A stretch of DNA of 64,000 bases from Thermodesulfobacteriota bacterium (GTDB taxonomy: Bacteria > Desulfobacterota > Syntrophorhabdia > Syntrophorhabdales > JANXAF01): assembly GCA_025062045.1 (NCBI GenBank), contig JANXAF010000003.1, positions 105,444 to 169,443 on the forward strand, written 5' to 3'. Position numbers and translations under genes: made by a program. Numbering within the stretch: the stretch's first letter is position 1; each line of letters begins with the position of its first letter. Of the stretch, positions 1-13,169 are shown piece by piece. The notes under the pieces are model-generated. The model had not been told where the DNA came from. It searched no databases and worked only from the letters and a program-made list of their open reading frames with translations.

Positions 1-87
1 GAAATATTTAGTTGCTTTGATAAAATTTCTCTCGTTATTCTCGGTGATACTGACATAGAACCGATAAAGGAGATATGGCTAAACTAG
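1..87 (+). CDS. C-terminal end of an upstream protein, possibly M16-family peptidase (partial)
   Basis: Frame 1 is open from the window edge to a TAG at 85-87 and gives 28 residues. The stretch [11 protein letters not shown] resembles the last strand of M16 (insulinase/PqqL-type) peptidases. In related bacteria such a gene often lies between pnp and dut, which is recalled context rather than something visible here. The frame overlaps the dut start by 13 bases, as in the rest of this packed run. The identity is tentative because only the tail is present. Confidence 0.4.
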   Translation, partial: EIFSCFDKISLVILGDTDIEPIKEIWLN

Positions 88-518
88 AGATACGTTTTTC
101 GAAGAGACCTGAGGCGAAGACACCAATTTACGGAACCCCTTCCTCTTCGGGTTTAGATCTGTTTTCATGTCTTGAAGAACCTATAGTGATTGAACCAAAG
201 AAATGGGCCGTTATTCCGACCGGTATTAGATTGGCTATTCCTGAGGGATACGAAGGGGAGATAAGGCCAAGAAGCGGGTTAGCTTTAAAGTATGGAGTAA
301 CCGTGCTTAACTCACCGGGCACAATCGACTCTGACTACAGGGGAGAATTGAAGGTCATTCTCATAAATCATGGGGAAAGCCCCTTTTATGTTGAGAACGG
401 TATGAGGATTGCCCAGCTCGTGATAAGGAAGGTCGAAAGGGTTGAGCTTGTAGAAGATAGATCTTTACCTGAAACGGACAGGGGGGAAGGTGGTTTTGGC
501 TCAACCGGGATCAAGTGA
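75..518 (+). CDS. dut: Deoxyuridine 5'-triphosphate nucleotidohydrolase (dUTPase)
   Basis: This enzyme hydrolyses dUTP to dUMP and pyrophosphate, keeping uracil out of DNA and supplying dUMP for thymidylate. The 147-residue length fits the homotrimeric family. All five motifs are visible in order: [37 protein letters not shown] and the C-terminal [10 protein letters not shown] that closes over the nucleotide. AAAGGAG lies only two bases before the ATG, which is unusually close. It is the first complete gene of the long co-directional run and overlaps the next gene by one base (TGATG). Confidence 0.95.
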   Translation: MAKLEIRFSKRPEAKTPIYGTPSSSGLDLFSCLEEPIVIEPKKWAVIPTGIRLAIPEGYEGEIRPRSGLALKYGVTVLNSPGTIDSDYRGELKVILINHGESPFYVENGMRIAQLVIRKVERVELVEDRSLPETDRGEGGFGSTGIK

Positions 519-1381
519 TGGTAAGCTTCGATGAGATTCTCGATAGCTATATAACCTATCTCACAGCAGAAAAGGGAGCGTCACTAAACACAATAGAATC
601 TTACACAAGGGACATAATCTCTTATTTAGAGTTTGCAAAAAACGCTCAAGAGGAGTTACATAAGAGAGAGACGGTTGAGAAATTTGTTGTGCATCTGAGA
701 AAAAAAGGTCTAAAGCCAAGAAGTATCTCCAGATACATCTCTTCACTTAAAGGGTTTTTTAACTTTATGGTAGGAGAGGAATATCTAAAAGAGAATCCTC
801 TGTGTGACTTTGAACGTCCAAAGATAAATCCTCCCTATCCCTGTGTGCTTTCGGAAGAGGAGATAGAGTCCCTACTCCTTTTGCCGAATGACACAAAAAC
901 CGGACTTAGGGATAGAACGATGCTTGAACTTCTTTATGCGACAGGGATTCGGGTTTCAGAACTTATAAACCTTAAAAAGAGTGACGTCAATATCGACGCC
1001 GGATTCATAGTGACTGTTGGTAAAAGGTCGAAAGAAAGGATAATCCCGCTAAATAGGCATTCAGTTGAGGCACTGAAGGAATACTTTGAGAAGGTGAAAC
1101 CGAAAGGAAAGTATCTCTTTCCAAACAGGAAGGGAGAAAGACTGTCGAGGCAAGCAATCTGGAAGATCATAAAGAAATACGCAAAAGCCATCCATCGGAA
1201 GAAAGTCTCTCCCCACACCATAAGACATACCTTTGCCAGTCACCTAATCCAAGGAGGAGCAGATTTAAGGTCGGTTCAAGTCCTTTTGGGTCACGAAGAT
1301 ATCTCAACGACCCAGATTTACACTCACATAGACAAGAGGCGCCTAAAAGAGATCCACAAGAAGTACCATCCAAGATCTTAA
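518..1381 (+). CDS. xerC: Tyrosine recombinase, XerC/XerD type
   Basis: This site-specific recombinase probably resolves chromosome dimers at dif sites. It has 287 residues, typical of chromosomal Xer proteins. The N-terminal SAM-like core-binding domain spans about residues 1-90 and the catalytic domain follows. Numbered from the GTG at 515, the catalytic set is complete: R146 (GIRVSEL), K170, H234 and R237 (HTIRHTF), H260 (LGHEDIS) and nucleophile Y269 (TTQIYTH). Translation may begin at GTG 515 or ATG 518; the ATG overlaps the dut stop. The housekeeping neighbours argue against a mobile-element integrase. XerC and XerD cannot be separated by eye. Confidence 0.88.
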   Translation: MVSFDEILDSYITYLTAEKGASLNTIESYTRDIISYLEFAKNAQEELHKRETVEKFVVHLRKKGLKPRSISRYISSLKGFFNFMVGEEYLKENPLCDFERPKINPPYPCVLSEEEIESLLLLPNDTKTGLRDRTMLELLYATGIRVSELINLKKSDVNIDAGFIVTVGKRSKERIIPLNRHSVEALKEYFEKVKPKGKYLFPNRKGERLSRQAIWKIIKKYAKAIHRKKVSPHTIRHTFASHLIQGGADLRSVQVLLGHEDISTTQIYTHIDKRRLKEIHKKYHPRS

Positions 1382-3994
1382 ATGAAGGTCATAACAACGC
1401 ACACATCCGCAGACTTCGATTCCTTATCTTCAATGATTGCAGCAAAAAAGATCTACCCTGATGCGGTGCTTGTTTTTCCAGGTTCACAGGAAAAGTCTTT
1501 AAGGGATTTTTTGATTCGATCCACCCTTTACGCGTTAAATATCACAAAGATAAAGGATATAGACCTAGACTCAGTAGACACACTCATTTTAGTTGACACA
1601 AGACAGAGATCGAGGATCGGAGATTTTGCAAAGATTCTTAAGAAAAGCGACTTAAAGATCCACATATACGACCACCACCCACCAACAGATGACGACATAA
1701 AGGGCGAGGTGGAATATATCAGAAATACCGGCGCTGCAGTTACAATTCTAGTTAACATCTTAAAGGAGAGACAGATTCCGATTTCGGCTGAAGAGGCAAC
1801 GATCATGATGTTAGGAATTTACGAGGAGACGGGAAGTTTCACTTACCCCTCTACGAAGACTGATGACTTTGAGGCCGCATCGTATTTGCTTTCCAAAGGT
1901 GCGAATCTCAATGTGGTTTCTGACATGCTCGTTAAAGAGCTTACAGCTGAACACGTTGTCCTCTTAAACGAACTTATTAGTAACGCCACGAGCCACAACA
2001 TAAACGGAGTGAACGTAGTTATAACAGAGTGCATGTTGAGTCATTACGTAGGTGAAGTAGCACTCGTTGTTCACAAACTCAGGGATATGGAAAACTTGAA
2101 TGTGATATTTGCCCTGATTGGTCTTGAAGACCGGGTCTTCATCATTGGGAGAAGCAGAATCCCAGAAATAGACGTGGGATATCTTCTTACTTTTTTTGGA
2201 GGGGGAGGCCATAAGGAGGCAGGATCTGCCACAGTGAAAGGAAAAACTACGATGGAAGTGAAAGAAGACCTCATAAAGGTACTTAAAGCCAACGTAAGAG
2301 TTGTCTTTCGGGCGAAGGATGTGATGTTTTTCCCGGTAAAATACGTGGAAGCCAATGAATCGATAGATTCTGCGAGAGAAACGATGGTTAAATACGGTAT
2401 AAACGCTATGCCTGTTATGGAAGAAGATAAAGTGGTGGGGATAGTGACAAGGCAGATTGCGGAAAAGGCTTGCTTTCATGATTTGGGACATATGCCCGTA
2501 AAAGAGTACATGGTAAGTGAGATAAAAACTGTAAAAGAGGACGACCCGATAGATCTCGTGAGGGACGTCCTTCTTTTCTCGAACCAGAGATTTCTTCCTG
2601 TTTTGAGAGATGGGAGACTTGTGGGAGGAATAACGAGAACTGATCTTTTAAGACTTGTGGAAAGTAACTCTAACGTTGTGTCGGAGCAGCCCTACCTCGA
2701 AAAGAGAAGAACCATTAAGCATCTTTTACAGGAAAGAATCAAGGGAGACATATTCGAAAGGTTAAAAAAACTAGGCGAAATTGCAGATACAATGGGCTAC
2801 AGGGCATACATTGTTGGGGGCTTTGTAAGGGATCTCCTTTTGAAGAGGGAAAATTACGATGTGGACATTGTAATTGAAGGGGATGGGATAAAGTTCGCAA
2901 AAGAGGTAAAGAGAATCCTGTCAGTCAAGTTAAGGGAACATGTAGAGTTTGGGACTGCAACGCTTTACTACCCGGATGGTTTCAAAGTGGACGTAGCCAC
3001 TTGCCGTGTAGAATACTACAAAGAGCCTGGCTCACTTCCAGTAGTTGAAAGAGGCTCATTGAAACTTGACCTATCAAGAAGGGACTTTACGATAAACACC
3101 CTTGCCATATCTATCAACCAAAACACATTTGGAGAACTCATCGATTACTTTGGAGGTCAAAGGGACATAAAAGAGGGAACGGTACGGGTTCTCCACAGTC
3201 TCAGTTTTGTTGAAGATCCAACAAGGATTCTCAGGGCAATAAGATTTGAACATAGATTCGGTTTCAAAATAAGCAAACACACTATGAATCTCATAAAGAA
3301 TGCGGTAAGAACAGGATTTCTATCCAAAGTAGAAGGAATAAGGATCTGGAACGAGTTGAGACTCTGCCTTATGGAACCCACCCCTGAGAAAATAATGAAG
3401 AGACTCAGCGAACTTGGCGTACTGTCTTCCATATACGAGGAACTTTTATTCGACGAAAAGAAATACAGGCTCTTTGAGGAGATAGCCTCAATCCACAGGT
3501 GGTACGAATTACTATACAAAGACAAGCCTGCTCAAAAAATACACATGTATCTTATCGCTTTGATCCACGACATGCCTAAGAACCGTATGGACGATTTCAT
3601 GGAGAGACTTGAACTCGGTGAGTCACTTAAAAGCAAGTTGAGATCGGATATAGCTTCTCTTTGTAATTTTAAAAACCTCGTTTCGAAGTTTAAGGATATG
3701 AAAAAAAGTGAAATTGCAAAAGTTTTAAGGGAGATGTCGCAGGAAGCGATTCTTTTTGCGATGGCATCCAGTGAAGATGAGGCGTTAAGAAAAACTATAT
3801 CGAACTATATCACTACCCTTTCATACGTTAAGCCGGAAATTACGGGCGTGGATTTAAAAGCAATGGGATTGAAACCGGGTCCGATCTTCAAGGAGATCTT
3901 GGAAAACATAAGAGACCTTAAGATAGACGGTCTTTTAAAAAGCAAAGACGATGAGATTAGGTACGCACTGAGTTATATAAACGATGCTAGCTGA
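1382..3994 (+). CDS. DHH-CBS-poly(A) polymerase/tRNA nucleotidyltransferase fusion protein
   Basis: This 870-residue multidomain protein starts immediately after the previous stop. An N-terminal DHH phosphoesterase core (H7, D11, D13; DHH at 97-99) is followed by a DHHA1 motif, GGGGHKEAGSA, near 273. Two CBS domains lie at about 309-436. A class II nucleotidyltransferase head follows, with VGGFVRDLLL near 478 and the metal-binding DVD near 494, and then the RNA-binding region (DPTRILRAIRF near 612). The family adds CCA, CC, A or poly(A) to RNA 3' ends. The DHH part may act as an nrnA-like nanoRNase or oligonucleotide phosphodiesterase. Both tRNA genes in this window lack an encoded CCA, so such an activity is needed. 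Which nucleotides it adds cannot be read from sequence. Confidence 0.88.
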   Translation: MKVITTHTSADFDSLSSMIAAKKIYPDAVLVFPGSQEKSLRDFLIRSTLYALNITKIKDIDLDSVDTLILVDTRQRSRIGDFAKILKKSDLKIHIYDHHPPTDDDIKGEVEYIRNTGAAVTILVNILKERQIPISAEEATIMMLGIYEETGSFTYPSTKTDDFEAASYLLSKGANLNVVSDMLVKELTAEHVVLLNELISNATSHNINGVNVVITECMLSHYVGEVALVVHKLRDMENLNVIFALIGLEDRVFIIGRSRIPEIDVGYLLTFFGGGGHKEAGSATVKGKTTMEVKEDLIKVLKANVRVVFRAKDVMFFPVKYVEANESIDSARETMVKYGINAMPVMEEDKVVGIVTRQIAEKACFHDLGHMPVKEYMVSEIKTVKEDDPIDLVRDVLLFSNQRFLPVLRDGRLVGGITRTDLLRLVESNSNVVSEQPYLEKRRTIKHLLQERIKGDIFERLKKLGEIADTMGYRAYIVGGFVRDLLLKRENYDVDIVIEGDGIKFAKEVKRILSVKLREHVEFGTATLYYPDGFKVDVATCRVEYYKEPGSLPVVERGSLKLDLSRRDFTINTLAISINQNTFGELIDYFGGQRDIKEGTVRVLHSLSFVEDPTRILRAIRFEHRFGFKISKHTMNLIKNAVRTGFLSKVEGIRIWNELRLCLMEPTPEKIMKRLSELGVLSSIYEELLFDEKKYRLFEEIASIHRWYELLYKDKPAQKIHMYLIALIHDMPKNRMDDFMERLELGESLKSKLRSDIASLCNFKNLVSKFKDMKKSEIAKVLREMSQEAILFAMASSEDEALRKTISNYITTLSYVKPEITGVDLKAMGLKPGPIFKEILENIRDLKIDGLLKSKDDEIRYALSYINDAS

Positions 3995-4676
3995 GCTTTT
4001 AATCCCTTCCCTCAACGTGAGACTAGCCTCATACGAGGGTCCTTTATCGGTAATTCCGCTTCTAGTAAAGAGAAACCGGTTGAGCATCTGGGAAGTGCCT
4101 CTGTGTCAGATAACAGAAAAATTCATGGATTACGTTGAAGCAGCAAGGGAGATGAATTTAAAGATAGTTGAGGAATTTATCGATGTTGTCTCTTTACTTA
4201 TGGTCCTAAAATCTAGGGCCCTCATCAATTTTGAGGAAAAAAAGAACGATGTCGAAGAAAAACCTTTGGAAAACATATGTGAACACGAGGTCTTAAAAAA
4301 ATGGGCATCCGTGCTTGAAGAGTTGCCCCTTCTTAACAGAGATACTTTTAATCGTGGGAGATCTGTAATCACCCAGAGGGGTGATTTTGATCTCTATAAT
4401 CTTTTTATGACCTTTTTTGAAATTGTAAAAAGGGAACAGGTGAAATGTATTGAAATAAAACCTATAAAGCCAGCTCTTCAAGAGATTTTTTCGGAGCTTG
4501 AGGAGAAGATTTCAAAAAGAGGAATTTACATATTTGACGCAACAGATGGGGCAGACCTTTCCACAAAAATAGCGACTGTTTTATCGATGTTGGAAATGGT
4601 TAAAAGAAAAGTTGCGAGAATCATCCAGTATAGACCCTTTGGAAAAATTATACTAAAAAGGAGAGAGACGCTATGA
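3984..4676 (+). CDS. scpA: Segregation and condensation protein A (kleisin)
   Basis: ScpA is the kleisin subunit that bridges SMC heads in the bacterial condensin. The N-terminal ScpA signature is clear (YEGPLSVIPLLVKRNRLSIW, then PLCQITEKFMDY), and the C-terminal winged-helix region follows. The 230-residue length is typical. The ATG overlaps the end of the DHH-CBS gene by 11 bases, implying translational coupling. Its usual partner scpB is not adjacent and is not found in this window. Confidence 0.85.
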   Translation: MLAELLIPSLNVRLASYEGPLSVIPLLVKRNRLSIWEVPLCQITEKFMDYVEAAREMNLKIVEEFIDVVSLLMVLKSRALINFEEKKNDVEEKPLENICEHEVLKKWASVLEELPLLNRDTFNRGRSVITQRGDFDLYNLFMTFFEIVKREQVKCIEIKPIKPALQEIFSELEEKISKRGIYIFDATDGADLSTKIATVLSMLEMVKRKVARIIQYRPFGKIILKRRETL

Positions 4677-5497
4677 CCAAAAAGAGAGTTGTGCTTCTCA
4701 TACTTTTTGTATTTCTCGGCACTCTCATTTTGGGTTCGATCCTTGCCAGATTCACGATAAAAAGAATCGGGGTCATAGAGGTGGAAGGGGTGATAACTGA
4801 CTCAAAGGAGATACTTGAACAGATTGAAAAATTTAGGGAGGATGAAACGATAAAAGGGGTGGTAGTTAGGATAGAGTCTCCTGGTGGCGCCTCCGCATCT
4901 TGTCAGGAAATACACGGAGAACTAAAGAAGCTGAGAGAAAAGAAAAAGGTTTTTGTATCAATGGGATCTGTGTGTGCTTCAGGTGGATATTACATTGCGG
5001 TTGCAGGTGAAAGGATCTACGCGATGCCATCCACAATAACCGGAAGTATAGGAGTGCTCATGGAGCAGATAGTCATAGAAGATTTGCTAAAAAAAATAGG
5101 ACTTCAAACGACTACCATAAAGGCTGGAGAATTCAAAGATACTGGCAGCCCTTTTAGGAAAATGAAGGAGGAAGAGAAAATCTATCTCAAAGGAATAATA
5201 GACGCAATCCACGAACAGTTCATAGAAGATGTGGCGAAAGGAAGGAACATCCCGATCGACAAGGCAAAAAAGTTAGGTGACGGAAGGATCTTTACTGGAA
5301 AGATGGCGAAAGAATACGGACTCGTCGACGAAATAGGCACCTTTTACGACGCTCTCGAAGATCTAAGGGTCGCGCTCAACATAAAAGAAAAACCTGAAAT
5401 CGTTTACGCCAAAAAGAAGATCTCCATCTTTGAATGGTTGTTGTCCACCTTCTTTGAGGAGTTTATTAAGAAAGGATTAATAAGTGGGGTGGGCTAG
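4673..5497 (+). CDS. sppA: Signal peptide peptidase SppA, 36K short form
   Basis: This membrane-anchored serine protease degrades released signal peptides. A single transmembrane segment lies at about residues 5-26, with the catalytic domain outside the cytoplasmic membrane. The Ser-Lys dyad is visible: S103 in CASGGYY and K155 in GEFKDTGSP. The SPGGA oxyanion loop is near 69-73. At 274 residues it is the short form, which makes oligomers, rather than the tandem long form. AAGGAG lies nine bases before the ATG, and the start overlaps the scpA stop by four bases. Confidence 0.92.
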   Translation: MTKKRVVLLILFVFLGTLILGSILARFTIKRIGVIEVEGVITDSKEILEQIEKFREDETIKGVVVRIESPGGASASCQEIHGELKKLREKKKVFVSMGSVCASGGYYIAVAGERIYAMPSTITGSIGVLMEQIVIEDLLKKIGLQTTTIKAGEFKDTGSPFRKMKEEEKIYLKGIIDAIHEQFIEDVAKGRNIPIDKAKKLGDGRIFTGKMAKEYGLVDEIGTFYDALEDLRVALNIKEKPEIVYAKKKISIFEWLLSTFFEEFIKKGLISGVG

Positions 5498-5532
5498 TCC
5501 CTTTTTAAAAAAATCAAATAACGGAGGTAACC

Positions 5533-6015
5533 ATGGAGATAAAGGCCATTCCGGTCGAAATCCCAGAGGGTGCAAATATCATAATAGGACAGGCCCATTT
5601 CATGAAAACCGTGGAGGACTTGTACGAGATTTTAGCTTCATCCTCTCCTTCTTTGAGATTTGGGATTGCATTTTCTGAGGCATCAGGGCCATGCCTTGTA
5701 CGATGTGAAGGGAACGACGATGAGCTTATAAAGAAAGCTGCAGAGACGAGTCTTTTGATCTCGTGTGGCCACTCTTTCGTAATATACCTTAAAGATGGCT
5801 ATCCTATAAACGTCTTGAATGCTATAAAGGCTTGCCAGGAGGTATGTCACATTATATGTGCAACAGCGAATCCGCTAAAAATAATTGTAGCTGAGGACGA
5901 ACAGGGAAGAGGGATAATAGGCGTCATTGATGGTTTTAAACCGAAGGGTGTGGAAAAGGAAGAGGATAGAAAGGCTAGAAAGGAATTTTTAAGGAAGATC
6001 AAGTACAAGCTTTAA
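5533..6015 (+). CDS. Adenosine-specific kinase family protein (PF04008)
   Basis: This 160-residue single-domain protein matches the adenosine-specific kinase family. It has the N-terminal [17 protein letters not shown] segment, [11 protein letters not shown], and the C-terminal [17 protein letters not shown] segment. The family is known mainly from archaea and thermophilic bacteria. Its assigned activity, adenosine phosphorylation, rests on limited biochemistry. GGAGG lies five bases before the ATG. A 35-base gap separates it from sppA, so it may belong to the same transcription unit. A PfkB-type kinase beside ahcY at about 23 kb is a second adenosine kinase candidate in the window. Confidence 0.8.
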   Translation: MEIKAIPVEIPEGANIIIGQAHFMKTVEDLYEILASSSPSLRFGIAFSEASGPCLVRCEGNDDELIKKAAETSLLISCGHSFVIYLKDGYPINVLNAIKACQEVCHIICATANPLKIIVAEDEQGRGIIGVIDGFKPKGVEKEEDRKARKEFLRKIKYKL

Positions 6016-6028
6016 TTTGGGAATCTTA

Positions 6029-6057
6029 TTGATTGTTGGGTCTATCTGTGTTACTTT
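6029..6057 (+). promoter_or_regulatory. Possible promoter for the aminotransferase gene
   Basis: TTGATT at 6029-6034 is separated by 17 bases from TACTTT at 6052-6057. The -10 match is weak. If it is used, transcription would begin about four bases before the ATG at 6068, which has no Shine-Dalgarno sequence. Confidence 0.25.
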
Positions 6058-6067
6058 CAATTACCCA

Positions 6068-7252
6068 ATGGAGGAATTTTACAGAATTTCAAGACTACCT
6101 CCCTATATTTTTGGGATCATAAGGGACCTTCTCATAGAAGCGAGAAGGCGAGGGGAAGATATTATCGATTTGGGCATGGGAAATCCGGATATTCCTACTC
6201 CTAAGCAGATAGTGGCAAAACTTGTGGAAGCAGCAAAAAATCCTAAAAACCACCGATACTCTGTAACAAAGGGAATTTATAAGTTAAGAGTTGCGATCTC
6301 ACAATGGTACAAAAGGAAATATAACGTTGATATCGATCCTGAAACTGAGGTAGTGGTGACAATGGGAGCGAAAGAAGGGTTAGGGCACCTTGTCCTTGCA
6401 ACCATAACTCATGGTGATACTGTGATAGTTCCCAGCCCTGCATATCCGATTCATACTTACTCTGTAGTTATAGCAGGAGGGGATTTAAGGACAATCCCTC
6501 TCCTTCCTCTGAATGGTTTCTTCGAAAGGTTAGAAAGTGCAGTTAAATCTCAATGGCCAAAACCGAAGATGGTAATTGTAAGTTTTCCAAATAACCCGAC
6601 AACTGCCACAGTGGAGATTGACTTCTTCAAAAAACTGGTTGCCTTTGCAAAGGAATACGGCCTTATGGTTGTGCACGATATCGCATATGCCGATATAGTT
6701 TTTGATAACTACAGGGCACCTAGTTTTCTGGAAGTAGAAGGCGCAAAAGATGTGGGAGTAGAGTTTTTCTCCCTTTCAAAGAGTTACAGCATGCCAGGTT
6801 GGAGGGTTGGATTTGCGGCTGGAAATACAAAGATGATAAATGCACTTGGGAGGATTAAGAGTTATTTCGATTATGGGATGTTCCAGCCTATCCAAATTGC
6901 CTCAATCATCGCCCTAAATGAATGTGACAACGAGGTCAAAGAAATCGTAGAGAAGTATAGAAGAAGGCGGGATGTTCTCTGCGAAGGGCTTTCGAGATAC
7001 GGATGGATTGTAGAAAAACCTAAGGCTACAATGTTTGTATGGGCAAAGATCCCTGAACCTTTCAGGGAGATGGGATCCTTTGAATTCTCAAAGTTACTGC
7101 TCAAAGAGGCGAAGGTTGCAACTTCACCTGGGATTGGTTTTGGGGAGTACGGAGAAGGGTATATAAGGTTCGCATTAGTTGAGAACGAACACCGGATAAG
7201 ACAAGCAGTAAAAGGTATAAGGAATCTTCTCTTTTCAGCTAGGAAGAAATGA
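6068..7252 (+). CDS. Class I PLP-dependent aminotransferase, alanine/aspartate/LL-DAP group
   Basis: This fold-type I aminotransferase has the PLP-binding lysine at K238 in [11 protein letters not shown]. The substrate-arginine region is near the C-terminus ([10 protein letters not shown]). The N-terminus [15 protein letters not shown] matches relatives annotated as alanine transaminase or LL-diaminopimelate aminotransferase, so ATG 6068 is preferred over the TTG at 6017, giving 394 residues. There is no clear Shine-Dalgarno sequence. It overlaps hom by four bases, so it probably serves aspartate-family or alanine metabolism. The exact amino donor cannot be told from sequence. Confidence 0.85.
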   Translation: MEEFYRISRLPPYIFGIIRDLLIEARRRGEDIIDLGMGNPDIPTPKQIVAKLVEAAKNPKNHRYSVTKGIYKLRVAISQWYKRKYNVDIDPETEVVVTMGAKEGLGHLVLATITHGDTVIVPSPAYPIHTYSVVIAGGDLRTIPLLPLNGFFERLESAVKSQWPKPKMVIVSFPNNPTTATVEIDFFKKLVAFAKEYGLMVVHDIAYADIVFDNYRAPSFLEVEGAKDVGVEFFSLSKSYSMPGWRVGFAAGNTKMINALGRIKSYFDYGMFQPIQIASIIALNECDNEVKEIVEKYRRRRDVLCEGLSRYGWIVEKPKATMFVWAKIPEPFREMGSFEFSKLLLKEAKVATSPGIGFGEYGEGYIRFALVENEHRIRQAVKGIRNLLFSARKK

Positions 7253-8537
7253 TAAAAGTAGGGATTATAGGGTTTGGAACAGTCGGGGAGGGGACCGTAA
7301 AAATTCTCAGGGAGAGTCAAAACCTCATAAAAAAGAGAACAGGCCTAGATGTGAGGCTAGTAAAGATAGCCGATACAGATCTCGAAAAGAGAAGGCGAGT
7401 GAAAGTGGAAGAGGACCTTTTGACAGAAAATGCCTTTGAAATCATAGAAGATAAAGAGATTGACATAGTTGTTGAACTTATAGGGGGCATACATCCAGCC
7501 TACGAGTATATCTGTGAAGCGCTAAAACGGGGTAAATGGGTCGTGACGGCAAATAAGGCATTACTGGCGGAGAAAGGAATAGAGATCTTTAAACTCGCTA
7601 AAGAAAAAAACTGTGAAGTTGGATTCGAGGCATCCGTATGCGGCGGAATCCCAGTAATAAAGGCGATAAGGGACGGTCTAATAGGCAACAGAATAACTTC
7701 AATCCTCGGTATTTTGAACGGCACGAGTAACTATATTCTTACAAGAATGGAGGAAGAAGAGTCTTCCTTTCATGAAGCTTTGTCGGAAGCTCAAAGATCC
7801 GGATTCGCCGAAAAAGATCCATCTCTGGATGTAGATGGAATAGATGCGGCACACAAACTTTCAATCCTCATCCTTGTGGCCTTCCATCACCCTGTGAGTA
7901 CGAAAGAGGTTGCCATAAGGGGGATCAGGAAGATAGATAAGGTAGATATAAAGTTTGCCAAAGAGTTTGGGTACAAGATAAAACTTCTCGCAGTGGCAAA
8001 GCTTGTTGGAGATGAGATTGAAGCTAGGGTTGAACCGGTTATGCTTCCTCTTGACCACCCTTTAAGTAGTGTTGACGGAGTTTACAATGGAGTTTACATA
8101 GTTGGCGACAGAACAGGGCCGAACCTGTACTATGGAAAAGGTGCAGGGGGAGACCCAACCGGAAGTGCAGTTGTAAGTGATATACTCGATATGGCCATGA
8201 GGATGGAGGCAGGACGAAGGATTCCGAGAATTCCAGTGATTTCAGATGAGATAAAAGGAATAAAAAAGGTGGATGAAGCCTACGCCCCTTTTTACATGAG
8301 GTTTATAGCCGAAGATAGACCGGGTGTTCTCTCTAAAATATCAGGTGTACTCGCAGAATATAACATAAGCATCCAGGCAGTGATTCAAAAGGGAAGGAAG
8401 GAAGGGGGATGGGTTCCAATTGTGATGCTTCTCCATGAGGCAGAAGAAGCTTCGCTAAAAAAAGCAAAGGAAGAGATAGATCGTCTACCTTTTATAAAGG
8501 AAGAGAGTCTGTATCTCAGGATAGAAGAACTGAACAT

Positions 8538-8541
<4 letters not shown>
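7249..8541 (+). CDS. hom: Homoserine dehydrogenase with C-terminal ACT domain
   Basis: This enzyme reduces aspartate semialdehyde to homoserine with NAD(P)H, the branch leading to threonine and methionine. The Rossmann motif [10 protein letters not shown] sits at the N-terminus. The homoserine dehydrogenase signature [12 protein letters not shown] and the catalytic region [14 protein letters not shown] follow. A C-terminal ACT domain (from about residue 350, [15 protein letters not shown]) suggests feedback inhibition, commonly by threonine in this family. The length of 430 residues is typical of the monofunctional enzyme. It overlaps both neighbours through ATGA junctions. Confidence 0.95.
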
Positions 8542-12167
<3,626 letters not shown>

Positions 12168-12186
<19 letters not shown>

Positions 12187-13154
12187 ACTCTATTGTTAAA
12201 CTGGGCAAAGAAGTCCTAAAAAAAGAGGCGGAAGCTATTTTGAAGGTAATGGAAGAACTGGATGAAAACTTCTATAAAGCCGTACAACTTATAGAATCCT
12301 GCAAGGGAAGGATTATCGTTTCGGGCATGGGCAAGTCCGGAATCATATGCAAAAAGATAGCTGCTACTCTTACAAGTATCGGTAGCCCGGCCATATTTTT
12401 ACATCCTGCGGATTCATTGCACGGAGATCTAGGAATGTTGCGGAAAGGAGATTGTGTGGTGATCGTAAGCCGGAGTGGAGAAACGGAAGAGATCATAAGG
12501 ATCCTACCCCTTATAAAACGGATAGACCTTTCTACCATAGTAATAACTGGCAACATGGATTCGACCATAGCAAAATACGGAGATGTCGTTTTGAAAATAG
12601 ACGTTGATGAAGCATGCCCTTTTAACATAATCCCCACATCCAGCACGACCGCATCCCTTGCCCTTGGAGATGCGATAGCCGTAGCCATAATGGCAATAAG
12701 AAAGGTAAAATTAGAAGACTTCGCATGCTTCCATCCAGGTGGTACAATAGGAAGAAAGCTACTACTCAAAGTTGAAGATCTTATGCACACTGGTGATGAG
12801 ATGCCGAAGGTCTACCAAGACACCCTTATGAAGGACACGATCTTAGAGATAACCTCAAAAAGACTAGGTGTGACCGGTGTTTATAACAGAAACGAGGAGC
12901 TCGTTGGGGTCATAACCGATGGCGATCTGAGAAGGGGGATAGAAAAGTACAAAAACCAATTCCTTGAGAAGACCGCGTCAGAGGTCATGACATCGAATCC
13001 GAAAACGATACTGAAGGAGAGTCTCGCCACAGATGCCCTAAAAAAGATGGAGCATTACGCTATCACTTCCCTTTTCGTACTTGAGAAGGAGGGGGACAAA
13101 AGACCTGTCGGAATAATACATATCCACGATCTTTTAAAGGCAAAAATAGTTTAA
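12168..13154 (+). CDS. kdsD: D-arabinose 5-phosphate isomerase (KpsF/GutQ family)
   Basis: This enzyme interconverts ribulose 5-phosphate and arabinose 5-phosphate, supplying the substrate of KdsA encoded just upstream. An N-terminal SIS sugar-isomerase domain (VSGMGKSGIICKKIA, SRSGETEEII, NIIPTSSTTASLALGD) is followed by two CBS domains from about residue 205. The 328-residue length is typical. It overlaps kdsA by 19 bases. The KDO 8-phosphate phosphatase kdsC, which often follows, is absent here, so that step must be encoded elsewhere or by another phosphatase. Confidence 0.93.
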
Positions 13155-13169
13155 GGTTCGATCGATCTA

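Noticed and set aside
518-1381. Phage or island integrase
   Set aside because: It has typical Xer length and lies among housekeeping genes. tRNA genes are 50 kb away, and no attachment repeats or mobility genes are present.
5484-5678. 64-residue open frame overlapping sppA and the adenosine-specific kinase gene
   Set aside because: It is an out-of-frame shadow; the 5533 frame has the family match and a ribosome binding site.
6017-6067. TTG start extending the aminotransferase by 17 residues
   Set aside because: The extension is hydrophobic and unlike family N-termini; ATG 6068 begins the conserved MEEFYRI segment.
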